Shown: one piece after another, positions 26,277 to 34,471 of the stretch
Numbering within the stretch: the stretch's first letter is position 1
How the letters are laid out: every line of letters begins with the position of its first letter
Assembly (NCBI RefSeq): GCF_018070575.1
Contig: NZ_JAGPXN010000024.1
Location: 26,384-90,383, forward strand
DNA from: Micromonospora sp. C31
Lineage (GTDB): Bacteria; Actinomycetota; Actinomycetes; Mycobacteriales; Micromonosporaceae
Reading direction: 5' to 3'
Length of the DNA stretch: 64,000 nt
Program-made: the position numbers and the translations under genes
Notes under the pieces: generated by a model
Database searches by the model: none
Seen by the model: the letters and a program-made list of their open reading frames with translations, nothing else
What the model was told of the DNA's origin: nothing

Positions 26277-27268
26277 CGGACGTGGACGATGCGGTGCGGT
26301 GGGGTGTGGTGGGATGCGGCTGGGTGGCCCGGGACCACGTCGCCCCCGCGATCCGTGCCGCCGGTGCCCGCCTCGTGGTGGCCTGTGACCGCGACCCGGC
26401 GGCGGCCGCCGCCCTGCGGCCGGAGGCGCTCGCCACCACGGACCTCGACGCCCTGCTCGACCAGCCCGACGTCGAGGCGGTCTACGTCGCCACGCCGACC
26501 GACACCCACGCCGACCTGGTCGCCGCAGTGGCCAAGGCGGGTGTGCCGGTGCTCTGCGAGAAGCCGCTCGCGGCGACGGTGACCGACGCCCGCCGGCTCG
26601 TCGCCGCCGCCGGTGGCACTCTTGCCGGCGCCGCCTTCGACCAACGGTTCCATCCCGCGCACCGCCTCGTCGCCGACCGTGTCGCCGGCGGGGACCTGGG
26701 CACCGTGACGGCGGTACGCATCACCTACGGCTGCTGGCTGCCCCCGGACTGGACGCCGGACGGCCGCCCCCACGACAACTGGCGCGTCGACCCGGCCCGC
26801 TCCGGCGGGGGCGCGCTGGCCGATCTCGCCCCGCACGGGGTGGACCTGGTCGGCGCGCTGCTCGACGACGACCTGACCACCCTCACCGTGCTGACCCAAC
26901 GGCGGGTGCACCCGTACCCGGTCGACGACGGGGCGGTGCTGGCCGGCATCACCGCCGGCGGGGTCCTCGTGTCGGCGCACGTCAGCTTCAACACCGCCGA
27001 CCGGTTGCCGCGCCGGCGTCTGGAGATCGTGGGCACTCGGGCCCAGCTCGTGGCCGTGGACACCATGGGCCAGACCGCCGGCGGCAGTCTCCGCCGGCTG
27101 GACGCGGTCACCGGCGTCGCCACCGAGCTGCCCTTCGACGCCCGCACCAGCCCCTTCACCGAGCAGATCCGCGCGTTCGGGGCGGCGGTGCGCGGCGCCG
27201 GATGGCCCTGGCCGCTGGCCCGGGACCTGCGCCTGCACGAGCTGCTGCACACCGCGGGAGGAGCCTGA
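26273..27268 (+). CDS. Gfo/Idh/MocA-family oxidoreductase
   Basis: A 331-aa NAD(P)-dependent sugar/cyclitol dehydrogenase. GTG 26273 overlaps the previous stop. Features in order: nucleotide fold WGVVGCGWVARDHVAPAIR (about 10-28), ATPTDTHADLVAAVAKAG, the family hallmark CEKPLA (EKP motif, about 97-102), and a second domain with FDQRFHPAHRL, DPARSGGGALADLAPHGVDL (the G-G-G-x-L-x-D-x-G/A-x-H box with His for catalysis). Family members oxidise myo-inositol or UDP-sugars. Here it could oxidise or epimerise a cyclitol carbon, or a UDP-sugar (inference). Confidence 0.85.
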   Translation: MTDVDDAVRWGVVGCGWVARDHVAPAIRAAGARLVVACDRDPAAAAALRPEALATTDLDALLDQPDVEAVYVATPTDTHADLVAAVAKAGVPVLCEKPLAATVTDARRLVAAAGGTLAGAAFDQRFHPAHRLVADRVAGGDLGTVTAVRITYGCWLPPDWTPDGRPHDNWRVDPARSGGGALADLAPHGVDLVGALLDDDLTTLTVLTQRRVHPYPVDDGAVLAGITAGGVLVSAHVSFNTADRLPRRRLEIVGTRAQLVAVDTMGQTAGGSLRRLDAVTGVATELPFDARTSPFTEQIRAFGAAVRGAGWPWPLARDLRLHELLHTAGGA

Positions 27269-27269
27269 C

Positions 27270-28097
27270 ATGCCGCTGCGACCGTACGCGTGCGACAACT
27301 GCGGGCACTGGCAACGCTGGTTCGCCCCGCCCCCGGGCTGCCCGGTCTGCACCGACGTGCGCAACGCCCTGCCGGAGGAGGGCTGGCTGTTCCACCGGGC
27401 CGACGAGGTGGCGGCCGGGCGGGAGGCCCGCTGGGCCGAGGTCGCTCCCGGGGTGACCGGCTACCGGTGTGAACCGCAGCTCGGGCTGGGCAGCACCGGT
27501 TGGGTCGTCGAGACCGACGCCGGCCTCGTGGGCTGGGAGGCCGCCGGCTGGTATCCGCCCGCCGCCCTGGCGGATCTGCGCCGCCGCGGCGGCCTGGTCG
27601 CGCTCGGCGCCAGCCACGTGCACGGGTACGGCGCGCTGTGGCAGTTGCAGGACGAGCTGGATCCTCCGGTGCTCGCCGTCGGCGTGGACGACCTGGTCTG
27701 GACGAAGGCGTTCAGGGTCACCTGGCCCACCGACGACCGGCACGAACTGGCCCCCGGCCTGGTCATGTACCGCAGCGGAGGTCACTTCCCCGGCCACAGC
27801 GTCCTGCACGACACGCGGCGGGGCATCCTCTTCGTCGGTGACCTCATCAAGGTGGACCTGGCGGGAACGACTCCGGTCGGGCTGTCCTGCCACAAGGCCT
27901 ACCACGCCCAGATCCCGCTGTCGCACGCCGAGCTCCGTCAGGCCCGTGAGCTGGTCGAGACGCTCGACTTCCAGGCGGTCGCCACCCCGTTCGAGTTCGC
28001 GGCACCGGTCGGTCGCGAGCAGGTGCTCGCCCTGTTCGACCGGCAGCTGCGCGGGCAGCCGGTGGCCGGTCCGATTCCCATCGAGGAGCTGACATGA
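27270..28097 (+). CDS. Metallo-beta-lactamase-fold protein with N-terminal zinc ribbon
   Basis: A 275-aa protein. Residues 1-35 hold CDNCGHWQRW and PGCPVC, a four-Cys zinc ribbon. The remainder reads as a metallo-beta-lactamase-like hydrolase: VALGASHVHGYGALWQL (His-x-His-x pattern), SGGHFPGHSVLHD (His-x4-His), LFVGDLIKVD (metal Asp). The order of metal residues fits an MBL-fold enzyme, although the first box is HVHGYG rather than the classical HxHxDH, so the metal site may be altered. A GGGAGGAG site precedes the ATG with a 1-bp gap from the previous gene. Zinc-ribbon plus MBL suggests a redox or thiol-linked hydrolytic role, but the substrate is unknown. Confidence 0.6.
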   Translation: MPLRPYACDNCGHWQRWFAPPPGCPVCTDVRNALPEEGWLFHRADEVAAGREARWAEVAPGVTGYRCEPQLGLGSTGWVVETDAGLVGWEAAGWYPPAALADLRRRGGLVALGASHVHGYGALWQLQDELDPPVLAVGVDDLVWTKAFRVTWPTDDRHELAPGLVMYRSGGHFPGHSVLHDTRRGILFVGDLIKVDLAGTTPVGLSCHKAYHAQIPLSHAELRQARELVETLDFQAVATPFEFAAPVGREQVLALFDRQLRGQPVAGPIPIEELT

Positions 28098-29578
28098 CCC
28101 GAGCGCTGCACCCCCGCACCGACACGGTCCCCGCGTCGTCGGTCGCCGACCAGCTCGCCGCCGCCCTGCCACCCGGCGAGGTCGGCGACTTCGATGTGAG
28201 CGCGGTGGACCGGCTCGGCATACCGGTGGTCACCGCCGACCACCTCGGCGCCGGCTGGCCCCGGGCGATGGCCTTCGGCTACGGAGCGACGGTCGAGCAG
28301 GCCCGCATCGGCGCGTACGGGGAGTTGGCGGAGGACCTGCTGCTGCACCGGCACCTGCGCGGCCTCGTCCCCCGCCGGGCCTCCTACGCCCAGCTGCGGC
28401 GCGAGGTCGGGCCGGACGGTGTGGTCGACCCCCGTTCTCTGGTGCTGACTGCCGGCACGACGGTGGACGACGACCAGCCGCGGTCGTGGCTGCCCACGCT
28501 GCGCTGGCGCACCGGCGAGACCGTCCTCGTCCCGGCCGAGTTCTGCGCCTCGTCCGCTGACGACCTGCCGTGGCAGGACCCCGCGGAGCGCCTGGTCACG
28601 GTGATCACCAACGGCTCCGGCGCCGGGGGCACCGTCGAGCGGGCTGTCGCGCACGGCCTGCTGGAGCTGCTGCAACGCGACGGCAACGCAACCGCGTTCC
28701 GAGCCATGGACCGCGGTGTGGTGCTCGACCTGGACGAGGTGCGCGACCCGGTGACCCTGGCGACGCTGGCGCGGCTGCGCAGCGCCGGGATCGACGTGCT
28801 GCCGAAGCTCGCGGCCACCGACTTCGGGGTGGTCGACGTGCACGTCGTCGGCGTGGACCGCGAGCCGCAGACGCCGCCGCTGGCGGTGACCGCGTGCGGC
28901 GAGGCCGCGCACCCGGACCGGGAGGTCGCGCTGCGCAAGGCGCTGCTGGAGTACGTCTCCTCCCGCTCCCGCAAGGTCTTCTCCCACGGCGCCCTCGACG
29001 ACGTGGAGCCGGTCGCGCCGAAGGCGTACTGGCGGCGGGAGTTCGCCCGGCCCCTCGGGGCGCAGGAGCCGCACGCGCTGCGGGCGATGCGCGCGTGGAC
29101 CCGCCTCGGCGGGAGCGACCTGCGCGGCCTGCTGGCGCCGGTGGTGCTGGCCGAGCGGACCCGGGTGCCGTTCTCGTCGCTGCCCACGGTCGCGCCGGGC
29201 TCGCTGGACGATCCGCCCGCGCTGCTGTCGGATCTGCTGGATCGGCTCGCCGACTTCGACGTGCTGGTCGTCCTGGCCCCCGGGGAGGGGGCGGTCGCGG
29301 TCAAGGTGATCGTGCCGGGGTTGGAGGCCGAGACGATGTCGTACGGCCGGATCGGGGTGCGCGGCGTGCGTCGGCTCATCGAGCGGGACTCGCCGCTGGT
29401 GGGCTCGGGTCCGCCGCCGCGCGAGGGCACCGCCGCGGTCGTACTGGACGCGGCCGGCCGAGAGCGGCTCGGCGGCGGCGCCTGGCTCGACCTCGCCGGG
29501 GTGGCCCGTACCGTCGGGTCGCTCTACCCGCTGTACCGGGAACCGGCCCGGCACGCCGTCGTCCGGAGCGCCGGATGA
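28094..29578 (+). CDS. Stand-alone YcaO-domain protein
   Basis: A 494-aa YcaO enzyme, ATP-dependent, which activates amide carbonyls for attack by nucleophiles. The three acidic ATP/Mg boxes are intact: GATVEQARIGAYGELAEDLL (E77 and E80), NGSGAGGTVERAVAHGLLEL then LQRD (Glu191 in the ELLQRD helix) and REVALRKALLEYVSSRSR (Glu286). The C-terminus is a plain Ala/Arg tail without the Pro-rich ending of azole-forming YcaO proteins. No partner cyclodehydratase, TfuA or candidate precursor peptide is visible near it. It overlaps the neighbours by 4 bp on both sides. In E. coli and in 6-thioguanine synthesis YcaO proteins act on small or non-RiPP substrates, so a small-molecule amide or thioamide step is plausible here. 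Confidence 0.88.
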   Translation: MTRALHPRTDTVPASSVADQLAAALPPGEVGDFDVSAVDRLGIPVVTADHLGAGWPRAMAFGYGATVEQARIGAYGELAEDLLLHRHLRGLVPRRASYAQLRREVGPDGVVDPRSLVLTAGTTVDDDQPRSWLPTLRWRTGETVLVPAEFCASSADDLPWQDPAERLVTVITNGSGAGGTVERAVAHGLLELLQRDGNATAFRAMDRGVVLDLDEVRDPVTLATLARLRSAGIDVLPKLAATDFGVVDVHVVGVDREPQTPPLAVTACGEAAHPDREVALRKALLEYVSSRSRKVFSHGALDDVEPVAPKAYWRREFARPLGAQEPHALRAMRAWTRLGGSDLRGLLAPVVLAERTRVPFSSLPTVAPGSLDDPPALLSDLLDRLADFDVLVVLAPGEGAVAVKVIVPGLEAETMSYGRIGVRGVRRLIERDSPLVGSGPPPREGTAAVVLDAAGRERLGGGAWLDLAGVARTVGSLYPLYREPARHAVVRSAG

Positions 29579-30444
29579 GCCTGCGGTACGCCTACAACAC
29601 CAACGGCATGGCCTCGCACCGCCTCGACGACGCCCTCGCCCTGCTCGCCGACGCCGGCTACGACGGGGTGGCCCTCACCCTCGATGTGGCACACCACGAC
29701 CCGTACGCCCCGGACCTGGTCGGCCGCACTGCGCGGCTCGCCCGCCGCCTGGCCGGGCTCGGCCTGGCCAGCGTCGTGGAGACCGGCGCCCGCTTCCTGC
29801 TGGACGCCCGGCGCAAGCACCATCCCACCCTGGTCTCCCCGCACGAGACGGACCGCGCCCGGCGGCGCGACTTCCTGCGCACCTGCGTCGACGTGGCGGC
29901 CGACCTGGACAGCGAGGCGGTGTCGTTCTGGGCCGGCGTACCCGAGCCCGGCACCGACCGGCAGCGCTGCTGGGGCTGGCTCGTCGACGGGGTCCGCGAC
30001 GTGGTCGACCACGCGAACGGGCGGGGCGTACGGTGCGCGTTCGAGCCCGAACCGGGCATGCTGGTCGACGACTGCGACGACTGGGCCCGCCTCGCCGCAC
30101 AGGTGCCCGGGCTGACCCTGGCCCTGGACACCGGGCACTGCCTCGTGTCCGGCCGATACTCACCGGCGGCGGCGGTGTGGGCCTTCGGGCCGGTGCTCGG
30201 CGCCTGCGCGGTGGAGGACATGCCCCGCGGCCGGCACGAGCACCGCGCGCCCGGGGAGGGCGACATGGACCTGCCGGCGGTGCTCGGCGCGCTCACCGAC
30301 ACCGGCTACACCGGGCTGGTCAGCCTGGAGTTGTCGCGCGACTCACACCGGGCCGACACCCTGGTACCGGCCGCGCTGGACGCGTTGCGCGCCGCCGAGG
30401 GCCGGCACACCGCTTCGGTGCACCTGGAGGTGACCGCGACGTGA
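29575..30444 (+). CDS. TIM-barrel sugar-phosphate isomerase/epimerase (xylose isomerase-like)
   Basis: A 289-aa protein of the AP-endonuclease-2/xylose-isomerase-like TIM barrel. It opens YAYNTNGMASHRLDDALALL, continues with EAVSFWAGVPEPG, and ends with RCAFEPEPGMLV, LALDTGHCLV, AVEDMPRGRHEHRAPGEGDM and YTGLVSLELSRDS, which give the Glu, Asp, His and Glu metal ligands of that fold. ATG 29575 overlaps the previous stop. Relatives isomerise ketoses or inositol-derived compounds (as in the IolE/IolI type). Here a cyclitol or keto-sugar intermediate is the likely substrate (inference). Confidence 0.8.
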   Translation: MSLRYAYNTNGMASHRLDDALALLADAGYDGVALTLDVAHHDPYAPDLVGRTARLARRLAGLGLASVVETGARFLLDARRKHHPTLVSPHETDRARRRDFLRTCVDVAADLDSEAVSFWAGVPEPGTDRQRCWGWLVDGVRDVVDHANGRGVRCAFEPEPGMLVDDCDDWARLAAQVPGLTLALDTGHCLVSGRYSPAAAVWAFGPVLGACAVEDMPRGRHEHRAPGEGDMDLPAVLGALTDTGYTGLVSLELSRDSHRADTLVPAALDALRAAEGRHTASVHLEVTAT

Positions 30445-31682
30445 GGATCTGCTTCGTCTCCCGCCGCTACTGGCCGGCCGTCTCCGGCATGAGCGCGTAC
30501 GCCGAGAACCTGCTGCGCCACCTGGTGCGGGCCGGCCACGACGTCACCCTCGTCTCCCAGTACCGGGGCGACGCGGCCGGCCGGGCCGTCTACGGCGGCG
30601 GCCCACCGCCGCCGGACCGGGTGCCGGCGGGCGTCGCCGTGCACGCTCTCGAGGCGCACGGCGAACAGGCCGTCGGCCGGGGCGAACCGGCCGACTTCGA
30701 AGCCGACGTGGCGGCGATGACCGACACGGTGCTGCGGCTGCACGCCCGGCGCCCCTTCGACGTGCTGCACGCCCAGTACGCCTACCCGAACGGCCTGGCG
30801 GTGCTGCGGGCGGCGCGCGCCGCCGGCCTGCCCGCCGTGGTGTCCGTGCAGGGCGGCGACGGGCACTGGGTCGGCACCTGCTGCGACACCCACCGCCGGC
30901 TGGTGCGGGCGGTGTTCGCGCACGCGCCGGCGCTGCTGATCGGGTCGGAGTCGTTCGCCGCCGAGGTGTGCGACCGGCACGGCCTCGACCCGGCCCGGTT
31001 CACCGTCGTACCAGGGGCCACCGACACCGAACGGTTCACCCCGTCGCGCGCGATCGGCGAGCTGTCCGAGCCGCCGGTGCTGCTCTACCACGGTCGCGTC
31101 GACGCCCGCAAGGGCGTGCTCGACCTGCTCGACGCGGTGGCGAAGCTGCGCGCCGACAGCACGCCGGTACGCCTGCTGATCTCCGGCATCGGCCCCGACG
31201 TCGACGCCACCACCGCGCGGATCACCGAGCTCGACCTGGCCGGCGACGTCGAACTGCTCGGCGCCGTGCCCTACGAGACGGCACACCGGGTGTACGCCCG
31301 GGGCGACGTCTTCGTCAGCCCCACCTACGCCGAGGGCTTCTCCAACACCATCCTGGAGGCGATGGCGTCCGGACTGCCCGTGGTCTCCACCGACGTGGTC
31401 GGGGTGCGCGACTGCGTACGCCCGGACGACAACGGTCTGCTCGTGCCCGCCGGCGACCCGGCGGCCCTGGCCGCGGCGGTGCGCCGGCTGATCGACGACG
31501 CCGACCTGCGCTCGCGGCTCGCGATCCGCGCCCGGCGCGACGTCGAGCGGTACTGGAGCTGGCCGGTGATCGCCGACCGGATCACCGCGGTCTACGACGG
31601 GCTGAGCGCGACCGTGCCGGAGATCGCCGACCCGGCCCCGGATCCGGCGTGCCGCTTCCGCGCGGCGCCGCACCTGCTGTGA
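30441..31682 (+). CDS. GT4-family glycosyltransferase, MshA-like
   Basis: A 413-aa GT-B glycosyltransferase starting at GTG 30441 (overlaps the previous stop). The N-terminal acceptor domain begins ICFVSRRYWPAVSGMSAYAE with the Gly-rich loop, and includes VVSVQGGDGHW. The C-terminal donor domain has LLYHGRVDARKGVLDLLDAV and the E-x7-E motif in YAEGFSNTILEAMASGLP (Glu about 297 and about 304). It would move a nucleotide-sugar unit to an acceptor. Together with the inositol-phosphate synthase at the start and the PIG-L deacetylase after it, this closely matches the logic of MshA, which joins GlcNAc to inositol phosphate in mycothiol synthesis. Whether the acceptor is inositol phosphate is inferred. 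Confidence 0.85.
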   Translation: MRICFVSRRYWPAVSGMSAYAENLLRHLVRAGHDVTLVSQYRGDAAGRAVYGGGPPPPDRVPAGVAVHALEAHGEQAVGRGEPADFEADVAAMTDTVLRLHARRPFDVLHAQYAYPNGLAVLRAARAAGLPAVVSVQGGDGHWVGTCCDTHRRLVRAVFAHAPALLIGSESFAAEVCDRHGLDPARFTVVPGATDTERFTPSRAIGELSEPPVLLYHGRVDARKGVLDLLDAVAKLRADSTPVRLLISGIGPDVDATTARITELDLAGDVELLGAVPYETAHRVYARGDVFVSPTYAEGFSNTILEAMASGLPVVSTDVVGVRDCVRPDDNGLLVPAGDPAALAAAVRRLIDDADLRSRLAIRARRDVERYWSWPVIADRITAVYDGLSATVPEIADPAPDPACRFRAAPHLL

Positions 31683-32488
31683 CCCGCCACGCCGTCGCGG
31701 TGAGCCCGCATCTCGACGACGCCGTCTTCTCCGTCGGCGCCACCCTCGCCGCGCTCGCCGCTGCCGGCTGGACCGTCGAGGTGCTGACCTGTTTCACCGC
31801 CTCGGTGCCGGACCCGTCGCCGTTCGCCCTGTCCACCCAGCTCGACAAGGGACTACCGACGCACGTCGACTACATGGAGCTGCGCCGCGCGGAGGACGTG
31901 GCGGCGTGCCGGGTCCTCCACGCGGTACCGGTTCACCTGCCCCTGCCGGAGGCTCCGCACCGCGGCTACGGCAGCGCCGCGGACCTGTTCACCGGCGTCC
32001 ACCCGGACGATCGGATCGGCCCGGCGCTGGTCACGGCCCTGCGCCCACGGCTGCGCGCCGCCGACCTCGTGCTCGCCCCGCAGGCGCTGGGCAGGCACGT
32101 CGACCATCGCGTCGTCGCCGAGGCGGTCGCCGTGTGCGCCACCGGCGTCCTGTGGTGGCGCGACGTGCCGTACGTCAGCCGGGCCCCGGACGAGCCCCCG
32201 TGGCAGGCCGTGCCGGACGGCGTCGAGCAGCCCGTCGACATCGACGCCCACCTCGACGCGAAGATCCGTTCGGCTGGCTGCTACACCACACAGCTCGACT
32301 TCCAGTTCGGTGGGCCGCAGCGGGTCGGACCGGCACTGTCCACCGTGGCCGCCGCCGAGGCCGCGCGGCTCGGCCGCCCCGGCGCTGTCGAGGCGCTGTG
32401 GGGGCCGGTGGACCGGCTCGCGGACACCTGCCTGCGTGAGTCAGCGACGATGACCGAGCCGGGAACCGGCCATGGCGGTCAGCGATGA
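31679..32488 (+). CDS. PIG-L-family deacetylase, MshB-like
   Basis: A 269-aa zinc-dependent N-deacetylase of the LmbE/PIG-L family. The zinc motif is VSPHLDDAVFSVGATLAAL (His11, Asp13, Asp14; usual form PHPDD, here PHLDD), and the second metal His sits in GRHVDHRVVAEA. The family removes the acetyl group from GlcNAc-inositol (MshB), GlcNAc-PI or aminoglycoside precursors. GTG 31679 overlaps the glycosyltransferase stop, so the two are tightly coupled. The expected product is an amino-sugar glycoside. Last gene of the operon. Confidence 0.88.
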   Translation: MTRHAVAVSPHLDDAVFSVGATLAALAAAGWTVEVLTCFTASVPDPSPFALSTQLDKGLPTHVDYMELRRAEDVAACRVLHAVPVHLPLPEAPHRGYGSAADLFTGVHPDDRIGPALVTALRPRLRAADLVLAPQALGRHVDHRVVAEAVAVCATGVLWWRDVPYVSRAPDEPPWQAVPDGVEQPVDIDAHLDAKIRSAGCYTTQLDFQFGGPQRVGPALSTVAAAEAARLGRPGAVEALWGPVDRLADTCLRESATMTEPGTGHGGQR

Positions 32489-32636
32489 TCTTCCGCCCGC
32501 GCCCCTGCCTCGCTCAACCTCAGTTGTGCGTCCCGGGGTGGCCTGGAGGAGCATCGGACCCATGATCGACATTAGCCGATACCCGGCTCAGGGCGTGCAT
32601 TCTCAGCGGCATTCCGATCGGCAGAGAGCAGACACC

Positions 32637-32662
32637 GGGACTGTACAAATTACGGCTGATCG
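32637..32662 (+). repeat. Solo IS256-type inverted-repeat end
   Basis: The 26 bases GGGACTGTACAAATTACGGC followed by TGATCG are identical to the left end of the IS element at 16808-16833 and lie in the same orientation. The following bases (about 20) show weaker similarity (ATCAAG shared), after which it diverges. No transposase follows. It is the stump of a second copy of the same IS type, on the NRPS side of the YcaO operon. Confidence 0.85.
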
Positions 32663-32682
32663 CGGAATCAAGAGACCAAGGT

Positions 32683-32713
32683 GCCGCTTCATCCAGGACG
32701 CAGATGAAGCGGC
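32683..32713. terminator. Convergent-gene hairpin terminator
   Basis: GCCGCTTCATC at 32683-32693 is a perfect 11-bp inverted repeat of GATGAAGCGGC at 32703-32713 with a 9-base loop. It sits between the stop of the plus-strand deacetylase operon and that of the minus-strand adenylation gene, so it can terminate transcripts from both sides. There is no long T-run. Confidence 0.7.
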
Positions 32714-32965
32714 AGGTCAGAGCGATCAGCGGCGATCACGGTGTGCACGAACACGTCCCGGCTTTCGGTGCCCAATTCCTCTCGCGGTTTCCCGCGCGCA
32801 CCGCGGTGGCGTCTCGACCGCGAACTGCTACGCCGCCCCGGCGGAGACCGACGGCGTACGGCAGATGAGCTCGCTGGGATCGTCTGGGACAGACCTTCGT
32901 GCAGATGTTTGGGCCGTGAACCTGGCCCCTTGGGTGCTTCAGCAGTGCTGGCGGGGCAGCGGGCC

Positions 32966-34471
32966 CTACGGGCGACACAGGAAGTCGGCGGCCATCCGGT
33001 CGACCGCGGCCCGGTCCAGCTTGCCGTTCGGCAGTCTCGGCAGTTCCTCGACCGCCTCCCAGCGGCTCGGCAGGGCGCCGCGAGGCAGGTCGTCGCGGAG
33101 CAGCCGGCGCAGGTCGGGCAGGCTCTCGCGGGCGTCGGCACAGGCCACGAAGGCGACAAGACTGGGAACCGTCGAGCCTCGGCGGGCGATGCCGACGGCG
33201 GCGGGTCGCCCGCCGACGCGCCGTACGATCGCCTGCTCGATCTCCGCCAGCTCGATCCGCATACCGCCGATCTTGAGTTGGGTGTCGCGGCGGCCCACGA
33301 AGTGGACGAGATCCTCGGCATCCAGGCTGACGATGTCGCCGGTCCGATAGGTTCGCGCCCCCTCGACGACCGGGAAGTGCGCGAGCCCACCGGCCGCGGT
33401 CGCGTATCCGGCTGCGACGCCCGGGCCCGAGATCCGCAGTTCACCGGTTCGGGAGCCGGTCCGCTCGCCGTCGAGGTCGATGTACGCGGTCGTCCCGGGA
33501 ATCGGCCGGCCGATCGGCACGTCGGACGAGCCCGCGTCCGCCGGACGGCACCGGTGGACCATCGTCCACACGGTGCCCTCGGTCGGTCCGTACTCGTTGT
33601 AGAGCGCCGCACCGGGGAGCCGCGCGAAGTGCCGGCCGACGAGGCGCGGCGGGCAGGGCTCCCCCGCGACGATGACCGTGCTGAGGCTCGTGAGCTGCTT
33701 CGGGCCGGCCGTTTCCAGTACCGCCTCGTAGAGGGTGGGCAGCAGCAGGAGGTGGGAGCCGCGGAAGCGGTCTGCCGCCGTCACGATGGCCTCGGCGTCG
33801 AGCGGGTTGCGGCCGGGGATGACGAGGTGCGCCCCGGTCGCCAGCGACCAGTAGATGCCGGCCACGGAGCTGTCGAAGGATACCGACGAGCAGAGCAGGT
33901 AGACCGACGGCGCGTCCGGGTAGTAGTGGATGCGGGCGCGGGTGGAGTATCCGAGGCCGTCGTGGGTGACCACCACGCCCTTCGGCGTACCGGTCGAGCC
34001 ACTGGTGAACAGCGTGTACGCCGGGGACTCCCCCGCCGGCCGGGCGCGCGGGGACGCTCCGGACGACCCCGCGGCGGCGCCCGTGATCCGGAGTCCGGCG
34101 TCGGGGTGCTCGGATTCGATGATGCGGCAGGTCGCCCCGCTCGCCACGATGACGTCCTCCTGCCGCCGGCGGGGAAACAACCGGTCGACCGGCACGTACT
34201 GCGCGCCGGCCCGCAGCACGGCGAGCATCGCGACGATCGCCCACCGGGACGCGGCGGTCTGGATGATCACCGGTTCCGCCGCGCCGACGCCGGCCGCCCG
34301 CAGCTCCGCCGCCAGTGAGCGGGTCTCGGCGTCCAGGTCCGCGAAGGTCAGGCAGCCGCCGGGATCGGACACGGCGGGCCGCTCCCCGAAACGGCCGAAG
34401 GAGGCGTCCAGCAACGGAAGAATCGGCTCGCCGACGGCGAGGTCCGCACCCACGAGCCGGATCGATTCCAC
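32966..34471 (-). CDS. Stand-alone NRPS adenylation domain
   Basis: A 501-aa A domain with no carrier domain. Core motifs: YTLFTSGSTGTPKGVVVTHD (A3), SVSFDSSVAG (A4), NEYGPTEG (A5), ELRISGPGVAAGY (A6), YRTGDI (A7), GRRDTQLKIGGMRIELAEIE (A8) and PNGKLDRAAV (A10, catalytic Lys). It activates an amino or related acid and must load a carrier in trans. The obvious partner is the C-T protein at 39033-40958, whose own A domain has collapsed. By my hand alignment the specificity residues read about D-S-A-L-I-A-E-V-W-K, which I cannot match to a known substrate. It is transcribed away from the rest of the cluster. Confidence 0.85.
   Translation of the reverse strand: MESIRLVGADLAVGEPILPLLDASFGRFGERPAVSDPGGCLTFADLDAETRSLAAELRAAGVGAAEPVIIQTAASRWAIVAMLAVLRAGAQYVPVDRLFPRRRQEDVIVASGATCRIIESEHPDAGLRITGAAAGSSGASPRARPAGESPAYTLFTSGSTGTPKGVVVTHDGLGYSTRARIHYYPDAPSVYLLCSSVSFDSSVAGIYWSLATGAHLVIPGRNPLDAEAIVTAADRFRGSHLLLLPTLYEAVLETAGPKQLTSLSTVIVAGEPCPPRLVGRHFARLPGAALYNEYGPTEGTVWTMVHRCRPADAGSSDVPIGRPIPGTTAYIDLDGERTGSRTGELRISGPGVAAGYATAAGGLAHFPVVEGARTYRTGDIVSLDAEDLVHFVGRRDTQLKIGGMRIELAEIEQAIVRRVGGRPAAVGIARRGSTVPSLVAFVACADARESLPDLRRLLRDDLPRGALPSRWEAVEELPRLPNGKLDRAAVDRMAADFLCRP

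Larger units (their letters stand above)
32489..32965. other. Intergenic space between two convergent units
   Basis: This 477-bp gap lies between the end of the inositol-glycoside operon and the end of the leftward adenylation gene. It contains the IS256-type terminal repeat and the hairpin listed separately. I see no convincing gene; the frames here are shadows or low-complexity. Confidence 0.6.

Noticed and set aside
32472..33350. Plus-strand readings at the end of the PIG-L gene
   Set aside because: They lie over the intergenic space and the opposite A domain; no family motifs and codon pattern is that of a shadow.
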